Below, piece after piece: positions 1 through 3,092 of a DNA stretch of 5,830 nt; within the stretch, counting starts at the first letter, position 1; every line of letters begins with the position of its first letter. A program made the translations under genes and the position numbers. The stretch is taken from assembly GCA_014238195.1 (NCBI GenBank), contig JABABO010000246.1, positions 1 to 5,830 on the forward strand. Reading direction: 5' to 3'. Source of the DNA: Kordiimonadaceae bacterium (lineage in GTDB: Bacteria; Pseudomonadota; Alphaproteobacteria; Sphingomonadales; Kordiimonadaceae). A model generated the notes under the pieces. That model worked only from the letters and a program-made list of their open reading frames with translations, had not been told where the DNA came from and ran no database searches.

Positions 1-2559
1 ATCTATCCGCAATTCGCCACACATAATGCCCATACGGTTGCAGCGGTTTTGCATTATGGCAGGGGGGTGAGCCGTAGCAAATTCGAATTTCAACGCCTGC
101 ATGGTATGGGCGAATCGTTGCACAGCGTATTAAAAGGCTGGGCGGAAACCCCGTGCCGGATTTATGCGCCTGTGGGTGTGCATAGCGATTTGCTGGCCTA
201 TCTTGTGCGGCGTTTGCTGGAAAACGGCGCCAACAGTAGCTTTGTAAACCAAATCGTCGATACGGCTATTCCCCCAAGGCAGGTCGCACGATGCCCGTTT
301 GGTTATCGTAAGGCTGGTGGCCATATCAAGGCTGGTGGTCATAGTAACCCTATTAACACATTAATAGTGTCACCAGCAAAGCTGTTTGGCATGGGACGCA
401 TAAACGCAAAGGGTTATGATGATCATGACCCCACGACACTTGCCCATATAGGCCATGTGCGTGATGGTTTTATCAGCCAGCAATGGCATGCTCAACCGGT
501 TGGCGGTACATTTGATTGTAAAAATTTCAAGGATGCTGCAAAGACTATCCAAATCTTTAACCCTGCCGACAGGTGTGACTGTGTTGGGACTGTATTGGAA
601 GCAACGGCGTCTGATGTTGAGACAGCCTTTGCAGCGGCCTGCGCGGATTTTCCCGCTTGGTCTGAAACCCGCAAAACGCTTCGGGCCGACTTTCTGCGCA
701 CCCTAGCGGATAGTTTTGAACACAATACCCCTGAATATATGGCACTGCTGTGCCGTGAAGCGGGTAAAACCCTGCCCGATGCCATTGCTGAGATCAGGGA
801 AGCCGTTGATTTCTTGCGCTACTATGCTTTGCAGGCGGAAAATGCAGATTCAGAGGACCGCCAACCACGCGGTACCATCGTTTGCATTTCGCCGTGGAAT
901 TTCCCCTTAGCGATTTTTATCGGACAGATCGCAGCCGCCCTGGTTACTGGCAACTGTGTGATTGCGAAACCTGCTGATCAAACCCCGCTTGTCGCGGCGC
1001 TTGCTGCGCAGCATTTGTTAGACGCCGCAAACCTGGTCGGGCTACCGCACGGGATTATGCATCTATTGCCAGGCGCTGGGGCAACACTAGGGCCAATGCT
1101 GACAGGCCGCGTTGATGTTTCAGGTGTGTGTTTCACAGGCTCAACAGCAACAGCGCAGCATATCAACCGCAATATGGCCGATTTCGCAGCCATTGACGCA
1201 CCGCTTGTCGCTGAAACTGGCGGATTGAACGCTATGATTGTTGATAGCACAGCCCTGCCAGAACAGGCTGTAAGGGATATGGTGGATAGCGCCTTTCAAA
1301 GCGCAGGTCAGCGCTGCTCAGCCCTGCGTATTTTATATGTGCAGGAAGATGTCTATGACCGAACCATGCACATGCTTTACGGGGCAATGGACGAACTGGT
1401 CATTAGCAAGCCTTGGCTGCTGGCTACAGATATTGGACCTGTCATCGATCAATCCGCACAAACAAATATTCTGGACTATTGCGCAACCTTAGAAGCACAG
1501 GGACGATTATTACACCAAGTAAAGTGTCCCCATCAGGACTATTATGTGCCTTTATCTGTCTTTAAGGTGCAAGGGATCAAAGATATGCCCCGTGAAATTT
1601 TCGGCCCCGTATTACATGTGGCAACGTTTAAGGCTGGTGACTTAACCAGTGTAATTGACGATATTAATGCCCGGGGTTATGGTTTAACGATGGGCCTGCA
1701 TTCCCGGATTGATGAACGCGCCAATGTGGTCAAGCGCTTGGCCCGCGTCGGTAATTTATACATCAACCGTAATCAAATTGGTGCTGTCGTGGGATCGCAA
1801 CCGTTCGGCGGCGAAGGCCTGTCTGGTACAGGGCCAAAAGCGGGCGGGCCGCGTTATTTACAGGTATTTTCAAAGGAAAAATCAGACCAAAGATCAAGAT
1901 ATTTGCCAACCATAAGCCCAGAATGCCCGCGTCTTGGTGTAAAAGAAATCAACAAAGCATTGAAAGGCTTACAGGCGAATATACCGCAGAATTTTCAAAG
2001 TATCCGCGAGACGCTGTTTGATACATTTGGCGCCTGTGATAACGATATAAAGGTGTATGCGCACGCACTGCTTCAACGCTTGCACAGCCAAGCAGACGAC
2101 ACACTCAATATGCCCACTCCAGTGGGGGAAACAAACATACTCAACACTGTCGCCGTGGGAACGCTGATTTGTATGGGGCCATCGTTGCAGGCGTATGTTG
2201 CAGGGATCATACAAGCCCGATTTTGGGGTAATGCAGTGCTGATCATTACGGATGATCAAGCGGTTTATCACAGGCTATTACCGCTGAGTATAGCTGGTGG
2301 CATTACCATACTGTTAGGGACAACAGACCCTAAAGTCTTCAGCCATATAACTGGATTCAATGCCCTGCAATTTCAGGCGCATGATCCTCTTTCTGATCCT
2401 TTGGTGCGGGGCTTAAAACAAGCACTCGCCGCCCGTGATGGCAAGATCATACCCATCATCAGCGAACTCTATATGCCCTATCGTTACGTGGCTGAGCGCC
2501 ACATATGCACCGACACAACCGCATCAGGGGGTGATGCCAAACTGTTAGCTGCTAGTTAA
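1..2559 (+). CDS. putA: Bifunctional proline dehydrogenase / L-glutamate gamma-semialdehyde (P5C) dehydrogenase PutA, 5'-truncated by window edge
   Basis: PutA oxidises proline to P5C with FAD, then the hydrolysed semialdehyde to glutamate with NAD+, channelling the intermediate between its two sites. The frame is open from base 1, so the true start lies upstream; 852 residues are visible. Window residues 1-86 are the end of the proline dehydrogenase barrel, with IYPQFATHNAHT, FEFQRLHGMGE and RRLLENGANSSF; R70, R71 and E74 match the substrate-binding Arg-Arg-x-x-Glu of E. coli PutA (R555, R556, E559). Residues about 190-625 are the aldehyde dehydrogenase: PWNFPL (N300), ETGG (E405), GQRCSALR with catalytic C439, EIFGPV (E532) and QPFGGEGLSGTGPKAGG. 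Residues about 640-852 are the degenerate ALDH-like C-terminal domain, ending in the conserved PutA motif (832-848, ERHICTDTTASGGDAKL). This makes it a long-form (type B or C) PutA; whether an N-terminal DNA-binding domain exists cannot be seen. By E. coli alignment, up to about 485 residues are missing. All visible key residues are intact. One oddity is a six-residue tandem duplication in the interdomain linker. Confidence 0.97.
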   Translation: MYPQFATHNAHTVAAVLHYGRGVSRSKFEFQRLHGMGESLHSVLKGWAETPCRIYAPVGVHSDLLAYLVRRLLENGANSSFVNQIVDTAIPPRQVARCPFGYRKAGGHIKAGGHSNPINTLIVSPAKLFGMGRINAKGYDDHDPTTLAHIGHVRDGFISQQWHAQPVGGTFDCKNFKDAAKTIQIFNPADRCDCVGTVLEATASDVETAFAAACADFPAWSETRKTLRADFLRTLADSFEHNTPEYMALLCREAGKTLPDAIAEIREAVDFLRYYALQAENADSEDRQPRGTIVCISPWNFPLAIFIGQIAAALVTGNCVIAKPADQTPLVAALAAQHLLDAANLVGLPHGIMHLLPGAGATLGPMLTGRVDVSGVCFTGSTATAQHINRNMADFAAIDAPLVAETGGLNAMIVDSTALPEQAVRDMVDSAFQSAGQRCSALRILYVQEDVYDRTMHMLYGAMDELVISKPWLLATDIGPVIDQSAQTNILDYCATLEAQGRLLHQVKCPHQDYYVPLSVFKVQGIKDMPREIFGPVLHVATFKAGDLTSVIDDINARGYGLTMGLHSRIDERANVVKRLARVGNLYINRNQIGAVVGSQPFGGEGLSGTGPKAGGPRYLQVFSKEKSDQRSRYLPTISPECPRLGVKEINKALKGLQANIPQNFQSIRETLFDTFGACDNDIKVYAHALLQRLHSQADDTLNMPTPVGETNILNTVAVGTLICMGPSLQAYVAGIIQARFWGNAVLIITDDQAVYHRLLPLSIAGGITILLGTTDPKVFSHITGFNALQFQAHDPLSDPLVRGLKQALAARDGKIIPIISELYMPYRYVAERHICTDTTASGGDAKLLAAS
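310..345 (+). repeat. 18-bp in-frame tandem duplication in the putA linker
   Basis: Two adjacent 18-base units (310-327 and 328-345) share 15 of 18 bases, both starting AAGGCTGGTGG. They encode KAGGHI followed by KAGGHS, between the proline dehydrogenase barrel and the P5C dehydrogenase domain. The length is a multiple of three, so the frame is kept. It lies in a segment where PutA proteins are poorly conserved. Confidence 0.8.
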
Positions 2560-2572
2560 CGGCAAGACTGCC

Positions 2573-2745
2573 CGTCATCCCGTGCAGTGCGGCCCCAGCT
2601 CTCACCTCGTCATCCAATCACTGTGGTATTTGGCAGCGCTTCGCGCGCACTCTCCGTCGCTCTACGACACGGGGCCCGGAAAACAAATAATCCCGCACCA
2701 GCCTAAACGACTGTGCGGCTGGATACCGATTTTCTTCGGTATGAC
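2573..2745. repeat. Composite intergenic repeat mosaic with CGTCAT-type borders
   Basis: This non-coding stretch just after putA has the look of alphaproteobacterial interspersed repeats. CGTCATCC occurs twice (2573-2580 and 2608-2615), and the right edge ends GGTATGAC (2738-2745), nearly the inverse of GTCATCCC at the left. Inside are several short inverted repeats: GCGC-TTC-GCGC (2636-2646), CCAGCC/GGCTGG (2698-2703 with 2717-2722), an overlapping alternative CGCAC/GTGCG, and ATACCGA/TCGGTAT (2723-2742). A 63-codon open frame crosses it but resembles no protein I know. Assignment to a repeat family is from memory of similar sequences; genome-wide copy number is not visible here. Confidence 0.5.
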
Positions 2746-2752
2746 TATTTTT
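2723..2752 (+). terminator. Possible rho-independent terminator downstream of putA
   Basis: A perfect 7-bp inverted repeat, ATACCGA (2723-2729) and TCGGTAT (2736-2742), closes a 6-base TTTTCT loop and is followed five bases later by five T (2748-2752). It lies 164 bases past the putA stop. The stem is short and only moderately GC-rich, and the hairpin also fits the repeat mosaic around it, so termination is only possible. No better terminator is visible nearer the stop; GGCA/TGCC at 2561-2572 is too weak. Confidence 0.35.
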
Positions 2753-2762
2753 CCCTCACCAT

Positions 2763-2790
2763 CGTCATGCTGAACTTGGTTCAGCATCCA
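2763..2790 (+). repeat. Hairpin repeat, copy 1 (28 bp)
   Basis: The element begins CGTCA and ends TCCA. It contains a perfect 9-bp stem, ATGCTGAAC (2767-2775) and GTTCAGCAT (2779-2787), around a TTG loop. The reverse complement of 2828-2855 matches it at 24 of 28 positions. It has no T-tract, so it does not look like an intrinsic terminator. It resembles a REP-like palindromic element. Confidence 0.8.
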
Positions 2791-2827
2791 TGAGTGGTTT
2801 GGGCTTGTGTTTGCATCATGGGGTGAA

Positions 2828-2855
2828 TGGACCCTGAACCAAGTTCAGGGTGACG
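2828..2855 (-). repeat. Hairpin repeat, copy 2 (28 bp, inverted)
   Basis: This is the inverted partner of 2763-2790. On the plus strand it forms a perfect 9-bp stem, ACCCTGAAC (2831-2839) and GTTCAGGGT (2843-2851), with a CAA loop, and ends in TGACG. Its four differences from copy 1 fall at two stem pairs and preserve pairing. The two copies flank a 37-bp spacer and could also pair with each other as one long stem. Confidence 0.8.
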
Positions 2856-2896
2856 GTATGGGTTCATTTATAACGACTGGGGTATGCTACGCCACT

Positions 2897-2940
2897 TTTA
2901 AACTGAATCATGAGAAAATTTAAACTGGCGAATGAGAAAA
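2897..2940. repeat. Two tandem 22-bp direct repeats, candidate operator
   Basis: Units 2897-2918 and 2919-2940 each consist of TTTAAACTG, four bases, then ATGAGAAAA. The two 9-base blocks are identical between units while all four central bases differ (AATC and GCGA). The 22-bp period is close to two helical turns, which suits a regulator binding the same DNA face twice. They end three bases before a TTGACA hexamer (2944-2949) and lie about 150-200 bp upstream of the start at 3093. The repeat is certain; the operator role is inferred. Confidence 0.75.
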
Positions 2941-2943
2941 CCA

Positions 2944-2972
2944 TTGACACCTATAAGATGTTTGATTAAACC
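2944..2972 (+). promoter_or_regulatory. Possible sigma-70 promoter (TTGACA with weak -10)
   Basis: A perfect -35 hexamer TTGACA lies at 2944-2949, directly after the tandem repeats. At 16-17 bp spacing, the sequence TTAAAC/TAAACC (2966-2972) is a poor -10. TATAAG (2952-2957) is a better -10 match but is too close to this -35. A start here would give a leader of roughly 110-120 bases before the ATG at 3093. Position and AT-richness support it; the weak -10 counts against it. Confidence 0.3.
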
Positions 2973-2980
2973 ATTTTTAA
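2966..2980. promoter_or_regulatory. CtrA-like site TTAA-N7-TTAA
   Basis: TTAA at 2966-2969 and TTAA at 2977-2980 are separated by exactly seven bases (AACCATT), the consensus bound by the alphaproteobacterial regulator CtrA. The surrounding region is AT-rich and holds several other TTAA tetramers, so chance occurrence is realistic. It overlaps the weak -10 of the possible promoter at 2944-2972. Confidence 0.3.
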
Positions 2981-2985
2981 AGTAA

Positions 2986-3036
2986 TTTAATCGCGCATCA
3001 CTACATTATGCCATGCTAATACAGTTTAATCGGGCA
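2986..3036. repeat. Spaced 12-mer direct repeat TTTAATCGsGCA plus inverted TTAAACTG core
   Basis: TTTAATCGCGCA (2986-2997) and TTTAATCGGGCA (3025-3036) match at 11 of 12 bases, 39 bp apart. The second overlaps CAGTTTAA (3022-3029), the reverse complement of the TTAAACTG core found twice in the 22-bp tandem repeats upstream. The repeated words between 2897 and 3036 suggest a multi-site control region for the downstream gene. Confidence 0.45.
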
Positions 3037-3047
3037 ATTTTGTTTAA

Positions 3048-3077
3048 TTTAGACGATGCAATTTTAAGACCTAAAAT
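3048..3077 (+). promoter_or_regulatory. Alternative weak promoter close to the RTX gene
   Basis: TAAAAT (3072-3077) matches five of six -10 bases. TTTAGA (3048-3053), 18 bp upstream, matches four of six -35 bases. Transcription would start only about ten bases before the ATG, giving an almost leaderless message, which would fit the absence of a clear Shine-Dalgarno sequence. This is weak and competes with the candidate at 2944-2972. Confidence 0.15.
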
Positions 3078-3092
3078 AACTGGATATTTTAT

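Noticed and set aside
49..51. TTG at 49 as the start of the first gene
   Set aside because: The frame is open to base 1 and the residues before it (IYPQFATHNAHTVAAV) are conserved PutA sequence, so it is internal.
978..1250. Minus-strand open frame inside putA (90 codons)
   Set aside because: It lies antisense to highly conserved P5C dehydrogenase codons and is explained as a shadow of codon bias.
1969..2271. Minus-strand open frame of 100 codons in the putA 3' part
   Set aside because: The sense frame encodes the known PutA C-terminal domain; the antisense product resembles nothing and has no promoter or ribosome site.
2582..2773. Plus-strand 63-codon open frame between putA and the RTX gene
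   Set aside because: It runs entirely through the palindromic repeat mosaic, has no Shine-Dalgarno, and its translation has no recognisable domain and unusual composition.
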